DNA of 64,000 nt, from contig LLEY01000007.1 of assembly GCA_001414485.1 (NCBI GenBank), positions 434,001 to 498,000 of the forward strand, read 5' to 3'. Position 1 is the stretch's first letter, and every line of letters starts with the position of its first letter. Shown one piece after another: positions 24,649-36,599 of this stretch. Below the pieces are notes generated by a model, which searched no databases, was not told the origin of the DNA, and saw only the letters and a program-made list of their open reading frames with translations. This DNA comes from Calycina herbarum. Lineage: Eukaryota; Ascomycota; Leotiomycetes; Helotiales; Pezizellaceae. Both the position numbers and the translations under genes were made by a program.

Positions 24649-26579
24649 CTACTCATTCTGTTTATAGACAACTTGAGACCACAAGGCGTGAAACAATTCA
24701 ATTCGTTGGATTAATGTCATTCCACCTTGGCCATTGAGATCCTCATTCATTGATACCCATTGTAATCGAGGTGGGAGGTGGAGCTCATTGTATCGGAGAA
24801 TGTCTCTCACAGTTTTGTGGCACGAGGAAGCTACACGACCGGCGTATGATAAGCCTATTTGCGCTTTGTGGGGGTAAATAATTAAAATATCGACCAGAAA
24901 CCACAGTATTGTGACCATTTTCTGAAGACTTTTGATGAGTGCGGATATCTCTCGGCAGAACTCCGGAAACAGGTTGTATCGAAGAGATATGAGGTTACTG
25001 ATGACTTGATCTCCGTTCAATGAAGCCATGTAACCGCTCGCCATCTCGTGTGGAAGAATTGGGGATAATGCTACTTTACGATAGATATCAATTCCTCTCT
25101 TATCGTCTTTCATGCTGTTGTTCAAAGGACTTCCTTCCGAGTCCTCCCCCTCGCCAAACTGAGCCTTTTTTGGTTTGTCGGGGTGACTCATATCCGTTGT
25201 ACGGGAGTAAAATACTTCGTCCTTGCTGTCTGGGGATGTACCCAGTTCCATTGAGCAACCGCATTTCAGGCAGACCGATCGATTGTCGGCATCTCCCAAA
25301 TGTACTTGGGAACTATGGCAGCCAGAAAATGAACAAAGGAAGTTGCCCATAGGTTGCATCTTGAATACCACTGACATTTCAATATGATCCCCTTCCTTGA
25401 CTGGAACATGGTCCCAGTTTTGTTCCCACAAGAGTCTCCCATTTTTGACATCAGTAATTCTAAACATACCTCGGTCTACTCTAGGTTTCCCAGGCCGACC
25501 TTCGAAGATCGCTTTGATGATCATTTGGATGGAAGGCCATTGTAGACATGCCTGATAGGGGAGCGCGAAATCTACCCCTAAAGCATTGGTAAAGCGCATA
25601 ATAGGAGGATATATATTCTGTGCCATATTTGTCTCCAGCCGTTCGAGAATACGATAAATACGATTGAATTGGTCCATCATTAATGCGACGGCCTGGCGCA
25701 TCTCACTTGTAAATCTGGTAAAGGATGCAACCATATTTGCGATTTTGACTGCAATATCGCGTAGAGTCAAGAGGCCTAGGGTGGCTTGAGAAAGGGTATC
25801 CGTGGCGACAGTCAATAAAGACTTTGTTCGCTTCGCGACTTTCGAAGTGATTGTTTTGACTTCTTGAATGACCTCATGTTGATCGTGAAGCTGCAAGAAT
25901 GTCGTCTGCGTGGAGAGGGATATTTCCTCTAGACTTTGTCCTTGACTCTGAATTTGAGAACTCAGCTCAGTTTGTCCCGTCAAAGTTTCTTCCACAGCAG
26001 TTTCAATTTGCTCCAATCTTTTTCAGTTTTGTAGGATTTTTGCTTGCAACCCACATGTAGCCTCCACCCGTTCGCGTTCTGCTGTAGTAACAGAGGCCAC
26101 GGTCTGAGTCATAAGAAGAAGATTTATCGTCGCAACAAAACTCCCAAGCTTCGCCCTCAACTCTTTGACATCCTCTTTGTATGCTAATCTCCATTGCATG
26201 CGTCTCGGAAAAACCTCGAAACCTGAGATTGCTCGCATTGACTACGCCCAGTGTATTGTCAAACTTGGAAATCTTGTTTAGAAACGCCTGAAGAGGGATT
26301 TGACAACCCAATGCAGCCGCCCGTATAGCATTGAGCCGCAAAAAATCGTGGTTAGCGGGTTGTAAGTTTTGAAGTTGATTCAACGCTTGGTGAAGCATCT
26401 CGAGTTCAACGAGAAGCTGATATTCGGGCGCAGCCTCACCATTCTATTTGTGAAAACGCATTAGAGAGTTGTGCATGTTAACGCAAGACACGAACCTTTC
26501 GTAGCTCTTCCGTAATCTGATGAATTACCTGTCCCACCACGATAAAATCTCCTACAGAGAAACCAAATAGCGAAGCCAT
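24649..26579 (-). pseudogene. fungal coiled-coil/ubiquitin-like-domain protein, two lesions
   Basis: The start ATG at 26579 gives MASLFGFSVGDF, a typical N-terminus of fungal signalling-like proteins. Exon 1 (26579-26496) joins exon 2 (26443-24649) over a 52-nt intron. The family layout is visible: helical N-terminal region, coiled coil with LLLMTQTVASVT, then a ubiquitin-like domain (ULD_2 type) around FALPYQACLQW and GDHIEMSVVF. Two breaks separate these parts. There is a single-base frame slip near 26215-26225, just before RRMQWRLAYKEDV, and a TGA at 26025-26023 within ILQN-stop-KRLEQIE, again explained by CGA to TGA. The 455-codon C-terminal frame is intact. An intact version would be near 625 aa. 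The function of the family is unclear; adaptor roles are assumed. I judge it a recent pseudogene. Sequencing error could explain the frame slip but less easily both lesions. Confidence 0.72.
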
Positions 26580-28478
26580 GGTGCTTCTGGATACAAGCGC
26601 TGATTTTTGGTAATGCACCTTACTTTTTTACGTAATTATAAGTTTGAATATTGGTGGCTCACTCAATTCTTGTTCTCACACACAGGAGTAGAGATCTGGC
26701 ATCGTGAAATGTGAAGTGGCTGCCTTGTTAGGTGCTATGTTCCACGATATGCATGGTTTGTGCTACGCATAAAAGTCCACCAATCGCTGACAATTCATGC
26801 ATTAGGGAGTTAATCTCCCATGATCTGCCTCAGTTGTATGTTCTAAAAATAAGAATGAATGAACCAGACATAAAATTCAAAATAAATCTCCATTAAATTC
26901 CGTTACCAGAAGCTCACCACAATATAATGGTCAACTTTCAACGACTCGCTCTTCTCAATTCACTCTCCACTGAGACCCTCTGGTATCTACGTTTGGCATC
27001 CTACATATACCAAACTCAAAAAAAAAAAAAAGACCAGTGCTAGTACCTTCTTCCGCTATCTTATCTCTACTATCGTATTCTACGCTATTGACTCGTATAC
27101 TTCTACTCTGTCCTTTCCTTTTATACTCTTAAAGAGAGATAGAAAGACAGTAAGAAAAAGGAAGAAAAGAAGAGGCGGGGCGGGCAAGAGCGGGGAAACA
27201 CGTTTGCTTCTCGCTTATTTTCCAGCCCTTCCCTAAAGAGGCCAGAGGGTCGCATCATGACGTGACCATTAATTGTTTGCTTCTCGTGGCCCCCTTCCAG
27301 CCCCCTTCTTTTCTTCTTCCTTTTCTTCTTCTTCACACGAGGGGAAGTAGGTAAGAGTAAAGAACCGAACTCTCCTAGGGTCGTAGGTAGACAGGTACAA
27401 GACAGCGAAGAGAGAGAGCAAGGGAACTCAACTTGAAGGCATCAATTAAATTACCCTATTTCCTGCCTATAACAAGTGGTACTGTGAGATTTGCGATTTG
27501 CGATTCGCGACTTATTCAGTTCTGTTGTTTGGTACATTCTGGTCGCAGTGTTACATGGATTTTGCAACCTCAATCGTCATTCAACCTCCAACTCTTATTT
27601 CTAGATACGTTTCTCATGACGAGTAAAGAAGCGAGCATTACTCTACCAACACCCCCTTTTTCATGACTTAAGTAGACCTTGAATATTGACAAACATTCCA
27701 CAACGTCGTTTTGACGAATTGAAAAAGTTTTTAATCCTTCTCAAACAATACTTTGAATTATCCTAAATCGGTTGGGACAATTGAGGTAAAGTAACTGTTC
27801 GTAGAGTTATGCATACTTCTCTTACGTCCTTCATCTAAGGCCCCCAATAAGATTAAAATAACCTGCGGAAAGAGAGCAGAGGTTTCCAGAAGGAAGTCTT
27901 TCGTAGAATTCGTTGCTGTTCTCGCCACCTATTTCTGCAACTTCCTTTATGAGCCTTCTCCGAAGAATAAATGAAAGGGGCTTTCTTCGACAAACACTCT
28001 CTTCTACTCACCTCAACTCCATTCTTATGTTCGAAAACATCTCAAGAAATAAAGACCAATGTCTGGCTTCATCTAGACCTTTGGATTGCCCCAGAATCTC
28101 CAAGGGGATGGAAGGGGAAATGTTCGCCAAACAAAGCCCGAAGACCCCACACTACTCCTCGAGACAACCATCCGAGCCTGAGACAACGACTTGTCCATTC
28201 TGCATCCTACACAACGTCTCTTTTGGTATCAGGAGACGTTTCTTACCCAGTAAACAACAAACCCCAAACCTCTAGATAGGGCCAGAAAAGTCCCGTCTTC
28301 CTCTTTCCCCTTCATCGTCTTGCTTTCATCTCGGGCCTTCCCTCTTTATCGAGACCCAATATTAAACACCCCTCTCTATCAGCCATCCCACCAACCTTCT
28401 TCATCTCCCAACACAAATCACTTCCGCAAAATCACCCCACAACAGCAAAGCGAGAAGAAATCACCAAAACTCGAGCCC
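26580..28478. other. intergenic, low-complexity promoter-like sequence
   Basis: 1.9 kb with an A13 run near 27018, pyrimidine tracts and AG-rich stretches (27120-27360). Frames at 27433-28279 are short, lack family motifs and overlap each other, so I see no supported gene. CT-rich sequence at 28290-28320 probably belongs to the leader of the downstream gene. Confidence 0.5.
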
Positions 28479-29333
28479 ATGTCAGAAATCGCCATCGGCG
28501 ACCCCATTCCGGTCCCCATGGAAAGCACAGAGACAGACAACCTCCCAAAACCCCGCAAAATCGCTCCTCTCAAGAAATCTCGCATCCAACATGATCAAGA
28601 GAAAGCGACCGAGAGCGACCACAAAATGGAGGAGGAAACTCAAGACCCACCACAAGACCCCCAACCACAAGAAGACATGCCCAAGAAGACCATCAAGAAG
28701 ATAAAATGCTCACGTCCCAGACCAGGAGATGATGATTCAAATCCCTTTTTCCCCTACACACCAAGCCCATCACGTCCCCCTTGCCAAATAATCCGCCATT
28801 GGACTCGCCGACCTCGTCGTCCGCAAACTCCTCCTGAGGAACGCGACAATTGGAAAAAAGCTGGGAAGGCGGATTATCCAACCTTTGCTCCGGAACGAGA
28901 ACTTCAAAGTGATGAGCCAAAATTGTTTATGACTCCTCCAGCTTCTCCTCCTACATCTCCTTCCCTTCCTTCTTCTGAGGCGCTTTCACACAAGGATGAG
29001 GATGAGACTTCGGTTTCGGAGTCGATTTATGAGTTTTTTGGGGGGAGGTGTAGCGTTTGTCGGGGATTTGGTTGTGATGAGCATGAGACGGAGGATGAGG
29101 AGGAAGATGAGGATGGGGATGGGGATTCGATCATCTATTCGGTGGATGGCTCTTCGCTTGGATCGGGGGGTTCGTTGAGTGGGTTTGTGAGTACTGATCC
29201 CGAGGACGACTCCGAAGATACAGAGTTTGGGCTTGATGGGTCTGATGATGAGGACGAGGACGATGAAGATTCGGAGGATAGCTTGGAGGAAGAGCTGGGT
29301 AGTGAGGAGGATGAGGCGGCCTTGTGTGGTTGA
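28479..29333 (+). CDS. acidic low-complexity hypothetical protein
   Basis: A single exon of 284 aa from ATG 28479 (MSEIAIGDPIPVP). The frame is open upstream to 28320, but without an ATG there, so I choose the first ATG. The N-terminal half is Pro/Lys-rich with basic clusters (KKTIKKIKCSRPRP), possibly a nuclear localisation signal. The middle has Pro-rich TPPASPPTSPSLP. A small Cys/His patch CSVCRGFGCDEH follows, then an extremely acidic Asp/Glu tail to the end. I do not recognise the family. Composition suggests an intrinsically disordered, perhaps nuclear or histone- or ribosome-associated protein, but this is inference. The change from C/A-rich to G-rich codons along the gene follows the amino-acid composition. 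Confidence 0.6.
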   Translation: MSEIAIGDPIPVPMESTETDNLPKPRKIAPLKKSRIQHDQEKATESDHKMEEETQDPPQDPQPQEDMPKKTIKKIKCSRPRPGDDDSNPFFPYTPSPSRPPCQIIRHWTRRPRRPQTPPEERDNWKKAGKADYPTFAPERELQSDEPKLFMTPPASPPTSPSLPSSEALSHKDEDETSVSESIYEFFGGRCSVCRGFGCDEHETEDEEEDEDGDGDSIIYSVDGSSLGSGGSLSGFVSTDPEDDSEDTEFGLDGSDDEDEDDEDSEDSLEEELGSEEDEAALCG

Positions 29334-31007
29334 TTGAGGGGGAAGGTGGATGATGTGGTGAAGTGATGTTGTGACGGAATGAGGAAGTGTTGAAGTGTCG
29401 AAATTGGAAATGGCTTGCGTGGTATTACTTGGCTTGAGGAATAGAAATTTGTTGATTACACTTACCTTAATTCTACATTGAAGAATTCGAACCTGAAAAT
29501 CGCAAAAAAACTCTTATCGCCTGAAAGTGCTCGTATCATTTTTAGGGGGGGGGGGGAAATCTCCTCGAGACGATCTGAACACTCGCGCAGACTCGATAGC
29601 TCGACTTTTGGAAACGAAAGATATTCCCCAAGAGGGACCGTGGGGTATCTTTGATGACTTGCCGTTGTGTTTGTTGCACATCGCATTTTTTGACAGCTTG
29701 ACAGCGGGCCGTAGCTTCCTTCTCCACGCCCAATGAAAACTGGAGTATTGCCGCAACATCGCACGAACACAGGGGTGTTTGAAAACAATGTTTCGATATC
29801 GTTATGCTTGATATGGTCTAGACACTTGAAATGTATTTTCGTATGAGAAATGGAGATCGGGGGCCGTGAAATTTATGTCAACTTGAGAAAGCGGGGAAGA
29901 AACGAAACATGGCAGGCGAATAACAAGGGGTTGGGCAGTCTTATAAGCCATGGGTGTGGGTTTATTGACTTTTGCTGATGGTCACGTGAGGTGCACCTTC
30001 CTCTGCGCTTTATTTTTACACCTGCAAAATCGATGCGGCGCGACTCCTCCTTTTTGTTTACTTTTAGCTACGGGTATCTGACAACAATCAACATTATGGA
30101 ATTTTTTTCAAAAAGCAAATGCGCCCATTTATTGTTTTAATGGCCTGAAACATATAACAGCAACCATTTAGTTGTTGCGAAGAATCAGGCGATGGCCGAT
30201 TCAGCATTGAAGTTTGAAGTTTGAGATGCCTGGGGGCGTGCCGCGGTCGCGGTCTACCCCAGGCCATCTTGAAATAAAAACCTCCTCCCCATACGGATAT
30301 ATTTCAAGCTTTTGAGGGAGTAGCGGCGGGTATCTTGAGTTCTAGATGCCGCCTTGGGTCAGCATCTCACCAAATCTCATCAGTGTAAGCTGGAATCTGG
30401 TCGGGGTGAGATGTTTGCCGGACCCGGTCATGTTGATGGGAATAGCCCGTTGGAGTGGACCAGGGACGGAAAGCGTCTCAACACCAACATCGTGTTTCCT
30501 CGTTTGCACTTTCCCATATGCCACGTTCTAGCCGCCGTCTGGACGCTTCAATGCTGCAACAAAGCCCATTTCAGCTTGGTTGGGGGTTACAATTGCACAT
30601 TGCATGACGATGTGGCCCTGCACGGTTGCTTCCAAGTTTCTGATATTGCGCAGACTCATGGTTGGTGGATTCAGGGCCAGCCAAGCAAAACGCGACTTGG
30701 CGAAGTCTCACTTCGCCGACGACGACATCAGCAATTTCCAAGTTTCGTTGTCAATATAATTTCCCGGCTGGCCTCATATCAATACTAAATATCTATTTCA
30801 CCAGCATCTTTCGATTGATTGCTGAACATTCACGGTTCTACTAGGAAGTCCCGTCTGTTGTGAATCCGTTTGTCGCGTCTCACCTCCTTGAGATATTTAC
30901 ATCAGCCAGCCACCAACAGGCACGACGAGCCAAGCGCCAAGTGCAATCCAATCGAACTGTCGAGATCAAGCAATCGACAAGCTTTCAAGCCAAGTGCGCC
31001 AACAATC
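29334..31007. other. intergenic region with possible antiporter promoter
   Basis: About 1.7 kb. It has a G9 run at about 29547-29555 and several overlapping short frames in both strands without motifs. The frame upstream of the antiporter start (from 30870) is open but has no ATG, so it is treated as 5' UTR. No RNA gene recognised. Confidence 0.5.
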
Positions 31008-32513
31008 ATGGCATCGCAACGAAGATCAAGGGACAGCAGGAGGGAGAGCAGGAGGAGCGAGAACATCGAGATGCGAACTTCGAATGTTAGCAGTCCCGCG
31101 AAAGTCCACACCACCCACGAGAAACACCACATCCTCCCTACCCACCACCACAAAGCAACACATAATCATAATGGGCACAGGATTACCAAAGGCATCAAGC
31201 CCGAGGGGGAGAGTGGAAGGAAAGGCATACATCCATTGCATTTCTTTAGAATCACTTGGAGATCTACCAGTGATGCTTCGAGGCTGGTCAATATCTTATG
31301 GCCGATTGTGCCTGCCGCAATCGCGGTTCGATACACCATGAAGGACCACCACACCCTCATTTTCATCCTCAACTATATCGCCATGATTCCCTGTGCCAAT
31401 CTGATTGGTTTCGCCGGCCAGGAGCTCGCAAGAAAACTCCCCAAGGTCTTTGGTGTGCTTTTGGAGACAACCCTTGGTTCAGTGGTCGAAATTATCTTAT
31501 TTATGGTTCTGTTGAGGAACGACGACTTTGCAGTTATCCAAGCGGCAATTCTTGGGTCCATCTTGGCAACCCAATTATTGTGTCTAGGTTTCTGCTTCTT
31601 CGCTGGTGGGATGAGACGGGAAGAACAGGAATTCAACGAGGCTGTTAGTGAGGTTGGAAGTGGTCTACTATTGACTGCGTAAGTTCCCAGAAGATTCATC
31701 TCAACCTTGCTTATTATGACAAATGCTAATGAAACACACAGCGGACTTGGATTGATCATCCCGGCTGTTTTCTACCAAGCCGTCAAACAAACTGGCTTCG
31801 TCCCAGTGGCGGAAGAGCTCACAACTTTAGTTGTCGATGTCTCCCGAATCACGTCCATCTTCCTGATCGTAGCCTACTTCTTCTATGTCTGGTTCCAGAT
31901 GCACACCCACCACGGCCTCTACGACGCCATCTTTGAACAAGACGAACTCAACGACGCAGACCGCCACCGCGATCTCAAGAAAGACAAACTCACCCTTACC
32001 GAATGTATCGTCGCCCTCGCCATCTCCATCGCGCTAGTAACCATCATCGCCATCGGTCTCGTCGAGCAAATCGCCTTCATCGTCGAAGAACGAGGTGTTT
32101 CCGACCTCTTCATGGGTCTCATCCTCGTCCCTCTCGTTGAGAAATTCGCCGAACATCTTACTGCTATTGATGAAGCGTGGGATAATCAGATGAACTTTGC
32201 GCTTTCGCATGTTCTTGGTGCTACCATCCAAACTGCTCTTTTCAACGCCCCGCTTGTTGTTATTGTCGGGTGGGGATTGGGAAAACAGATGGATTTCAAC
32301 TTTGATCTTTTCAGTATTACCGCTTTGATCTTGGCCATCCTTGTGGTGGGAAATTTCTTGAGGGACCAAAAATCGAATTACCTCGAGGGAGCGCTTTGTG
32401 TGATTGTTTACTGTATTATCGCTGTTGCTGCGTTTTATTTCCCTAACAACCCCGCACATGCCGGTGGTTCTGAGAGTGGAGGAACTGAGACTGCTTCTGC
32501 AGAGGGTCATTGA
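31008..32513 (+). CDS. CAX/Vcx-type cation/H+ antiporter
   Basis: Exons 31008-31678 and 31742-32513 (63-nt intron) encode 480 aa. ATG 31008 gives a basic Ser/Arg-rich cytosolic tail (MASQRRSRDSRRES), typical of vacuolar exchangers. About 11 hydrophobic segments follow. The two antiporter repeats are visible as GVLLETTLGSVVEIILF in the first half and LILVPLVEKFAEHLTAI in the second, with SHVLGATIQTALFNAPLVVI and the late FNFDLFSITALILAILVV and LEGALCVIVYC helices. Family knowledge: these move Ca2+ or other cations into the vacuole (or across another internal membrane) in exchange for protons. The repeats keep the key Glu residues but vary at positions that are usually Asn (see finding), so the ion preference is uncertain. 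An acidic loop (NDADRHRDLKKDK) separates the halves. The gene is unlikely to belong to the diterpenoid cluster and marks its left flank. Confidence 0.87.
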
Positions 32514-33295
32514 TCGGTTTTCTGGGAAGGGGGTGGATCTTAGAGGATGTGGGTTTCTCGGTTTTCTAGGGAGTTTGCATATTTGGGAGCGAGATTTTCC
32601 TTGCATGAGCAGTGATACATATAGCAAAATATGTCTTTTCCCTGGTACGGAACGGAGTTTTCGGGCTACTTTTAGCTAGTTACAACATATAGCACGAATC
32701 AAATGCAAAACATGTGCCCCAAGTCTACCTCGTCACTACCCCCTACCCCCCAACGAAGCCTTCAACGAAACCCAAAATACTAACACCAAATGAGGACAAT
32801 GTCTCCCCTCGACATCTATTTCTTTTCTTGATAAACACAATAACCGCGCTATACACCACAGACTTCTTAACACCGCATTGGAGATTAGAAATTTTAAACC
32901 TGCGATCTAGAGGATGTAGAGGAAAATAGTGTGGTTCTCTGTGAAATTTGCATGAGCTTTTTGGGTACAGTTGAAGTGGTATTTGGCTGTGGAGGTGGGA
33001 CGTAGGGGTTTGGGTAGGGGACTTTGGCGAGGGCGCGGTGTTTGGATGTTGTTGCTGGGGAGGAGGGGGGCTCGCTATGAACATTGAAAGCAGCAATAAA
33101 TACACCTGGTTCGCACCTGCCTCGTCTACCTGTTGTTCCTTCCAGCTTCTTAGGGTAATTCCAACCAATTTTTTCCAAACATATTAGGCACTTCAAAATA
33201 TTAACCTAGGTGTTTTAAAATAGTCAAGTTCAATTGTCCTAAAGTATTTGGTAAGATCAACGACGCTTTTTCGCGAGGGAGGGGTATGGTGGTAT
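32514..33295. other. convergent intergenic region
   Basis: Both flanking genes end here (antiporter from the left, diterpene synthase from the right), so it holds their 3' ends. Short overlapping frames at 32714-33196 are low-complexity Pro/Thr-rich shadows. No gene supported. Confidence 0.55.
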
Positions 33296-36200
33296 TTACA
33301 TCCTACTAGCAATATCCCTCGCAACATAAATCTGCCCATACAAATCCGTCACCTCGACAAAAACTCCCAAAACAAGCCTGATCTCCTCCCGAAGCAAGGG
33401 GAATAATTTCTCTTGGACAGTTACTACGCAAGACCGTTCGTATTCTGCCAAGTCAAATAGTTCTTTTTTCCTTCTCTCTAGATCACTTCCTCCGTCCCCC
33501 CTATCCCTATTCCCCTCCTTTTCCACCTGTATCTCTCCCTCGCAACTTTCAAACTCGGGAAAATTAACACAATTCACATTCCCTTCCTCCCAATCCCTTG
33601 CTAAAGAGCCGTAGTCGTTATACATCCTACACATCGTACTGAGATGCGCGGCTAGCTCTTGCGCTAGGTATTTGGTTACTGGTGTTGGGAAGGGGTGAAA
33701 GCCGGTGTGGGCTTCTAGGTGGCAGGTTAGGTAGGTGAAGGAGTAGGGACAGGATGTGTGTGTTGAGGCTGTGGTGTGGACCCAGTCCCAGAATGTTCGC
33801 GTGGTGGGGAAGGTTGGTGGTGTGAGGTGGGAAGTTGGTGGTGGGGATTGGGATTGGGTGGAGGGGAAGGGGGAAAGGGGTTGTGGTTGTGGTTGTTTGG
33901 AGAAGAGGATGTTGTCTTTTGAGTGGGTGAGGTGGGCGAGGAGGAAGGCTTCTAGTTGGAGGGAGAGGTGGGTTTGGGAGGTGGGCGAGATGGATGTTAT
34001 TGAGGGGTGGAGGAGGATGTGGTTTGCGAATCTTGACAGGGTTGATTTGATGGCTGAGAGTGAGGCTATGGGGGAGTTGTTGACGGATGGCTTTGGTTGA
34101 TGAGATAATTCATTGACGTTGTGTGAGCCATTGGAGTGTGCTGGACCGTCCCCGTTGCTCGAGCCGTTGGCAAGTGATGAATTTGAGGACTTGTTTTTCG
34201 CTCTTTTCGCTCGGTGGCCTGCGTCGTCGCTAGCCTTGCTTGAGCCATTGCTAGGTGAGGAAATAGAGCGCTTGTTCTCCGCATTCTTTATTTGATGACC
34301 AGGTCCATCTCCGTTGAGTAAACCATTGCTAAATTTCGGGCTGATTCCATGAGTGAACAAGCTTCGAATTAATGGTTCGATTGTGTCGAGATCGCCAGAA
34401 AATTGCACGCCTGCTACAGTCTCCATGTACTCGTCCACTTGATAATTCAACATGGATATCATCATCATATCCCAAAGAAGATCTGATCTAAGAAATGTTC
34501 CTTTGTTGTTGCAGCCGGTCCAGGTGAAGGGAATGTACTCGAGATATTTGTCCTTGGTCATATTTTCTCGTGGAAAGATGTTGAGACGAGCACGTTGTAG
34601 GCGAGGGAAGAAGAATTGTGCTTCGACGAGGGAGGCTCGGATTTTCCAGCATTCCTCGTTTTGAAATAGGGGTAATTGGGAGAAGAACTTGGCGTATCCT
34701 GATATTTTGTCTGGGGAATTGTTGTAAAGGGCTTGTGTTTTTGCCGAGAAACTGTGGGTAGCATCTGTGTAGACTGTGGCTGATTTGCTGGCTGCCAGAC
34801 AGTACGTTTTGGAAAGCACACTTGATCCGTAAGTAACCTTTTCAATCCAAGTATAACTGATATATCCCCATCTTTCCTTGTTATGCTGTAGAAACTCGTT
34901 TCCCTTCTTTATCGCTTTCGAAGCTTGGGTGTCGAGCTCGCCTGTCCATGGCATCTGTGATGCGGCGACAAGTGTGAGAACTGCATAGGAGGTAATCTCA
35001 CATGAGTCCCCACAGCTTGACACGTTTCCAGTCCAAGATCCCTCCAAGTTTTGCCAGTGTAATGTTCGATGAAAAGCTTGGATCATTACCAAGGGTATCT
35101 GTTCTGAAATGAGCTCCATTGGAAGCCCTGGGAGCGACCCCAAATCCCACAACACCATCAATTTTCGAAATGTTTGCACTAAAAGCATCATTGAATATTG
35201 ACGAGACAAGTTCTAAGAACGAGTTAGAGTGAACTTGTTCGGAAAATATTTCAACAGGGTTTCACATACCCATTTATCAGAAACCTTGTCAGCAGACCAA
35301 GCTTTACATAAAAACTCGGCTGTTTTCGAAATCTGTTTCTCGTATTTTTCGGGTTCCTCAACATGGAGAAGAGCGTCCAAGACGTTGCAATTGGCACTGA
35401 AACTTGAATTTTTCTCGCTTACGTAGGTGCGAAAGTGTGTTTCCGCTTCGAATTTTGAGATCATCTGGTCCGGGGAAACAGATTTCCCAAGGAGACATAA
35501 AGTGACTATAGTCTTTGCCGTGTCGTCGGCGTCTGGGAGTAACGAGGGGGCTGTCTGGTATTAGCGATAATAATTCAGATTCCCAAGGGTTCATACCAAA
35601 TCCAACTATTCCATTTTGCTTGTGGAACTCCAACTCAAGGGTACTGGAAAGCCTTTCCAAGTTATACGCACCCAGGGTTTTGGCTGTGAACCCGGATTTG
35701 AGCAATGTTGACAGCACCTGATTTCCTGTCAGCATATCATATTCTGTGTCTAGCGAGAGGAAAGCACATACCCAAGTAGTTTCAAATATTGTAATGGGAA
35801 AAGCGCAAGGGACGCCTCCGCTCCCTTTTCCAGCACCTTCGGTAATGACAGTTCTAAGGTAACTTTCCGCCTCATGATCCCATGCTGTGCAGTTCATCAA
35901 ATACGCCGATGTTGCAGCTGGAGAGCCAAGGATAGCACCATTTACTTTATGGTGGGCTATTCTATCAAAGTCCAACTTCCCCACAAAAGCTTCCAGTGTA
36001 TGTAAAGCAGTCATCTGCGACTTTCCATACATCATTTCAGGCCTGAATCTAAACAATTTGCTACGATTCAATTTCAGAAGACTTTCTTTGCCAGGAAAGT
36101 GAAACTCAGAACCGGTCTTCGCTTCAAGATAAGACAGCAAGGCTGGAACCAGTACTTCAAACCCAACATGGTCACAAGCATCGACTTCCCATTTTTGTAG

Positions 36201-36599
36201 TTGAAATTCCAGACTGATTTCAGCAACGGAAATTCTTTTCTGAATTGTCGAATACAAAGTTGGATTCCGTTCATTGAGATCAGCTGAATTATGGCAAACA
36301 AGTGCTAGGAGTGCCGCTACTGTGTTGAGGATTCCATCAACTTGAGAGGCATATGACTCCCAACCACCATCAGGAGATTGGGTATCGAGTATATATTGAA
36401 GGCATTCGGGGAAAATCCAATGTGTGCCAGAATTGGTCGTGCGGGAAACCATACTTACCCAAGCTGAATCGTAGACGGAGGGAGACATCGAACCTGCTCC
36501 GCATTGCCGAGTTGCCTCATTCGTTAGGGTGCTGATCAGGTGGGAAGCATCTTGATTTTCGTCCGCTGAAATAATCGATGAATCTGTGTTGCGATCCAT
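33296..36599 (-). CDS. bifunctional diterpene synthase (copalyl diphosphate/kaurene-synthase-like)
   Basis: Four exons, 36599-35772, 35717-35597, 35550-35270 and 35212-33296, encode 1048 aa. Introns are 54, 46 and 57 nt; the second ends at CCAGACAG, which restores the frame into the catalytic motif. The N-terminus has SVYDSAWVSMV and SPDGGWESY, as in fungal class II cyclases. The class II motif D323-A-D-D326 (PDADDTAKT) protonates GGPP to a copalyl diphosphate. The class I motif D670-E-Y-M-E and the N942-D-Y-G-S-L-A-R-D-W-E-E block bind Mg2+ and ionise the second diphosphate. All three are intact, so the protein should be a true bifunctional synthase like those of gibberellin, aphidicolin and pimaradiene pathways. 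Stereochemistry and product cannot be read. Odd: residues about 703-790 form a Ser/Asn/Gly/Lys-rich insertion of imperfect repeats. It shares a divergent promoter with the P450 at 37252. Confidence 0.93.

Noticed and set aside
28320..28478. 53-codon upstream extension of the acidic protein
   Set aside because: The frame is open but starts at TTG with no ATG before 28479.
30870..31007. 46-codon upstream extension of the antiporter
   Set aside because: Begins at TTG; the first ATG in frame is 31008, which fits the family N-terminus.
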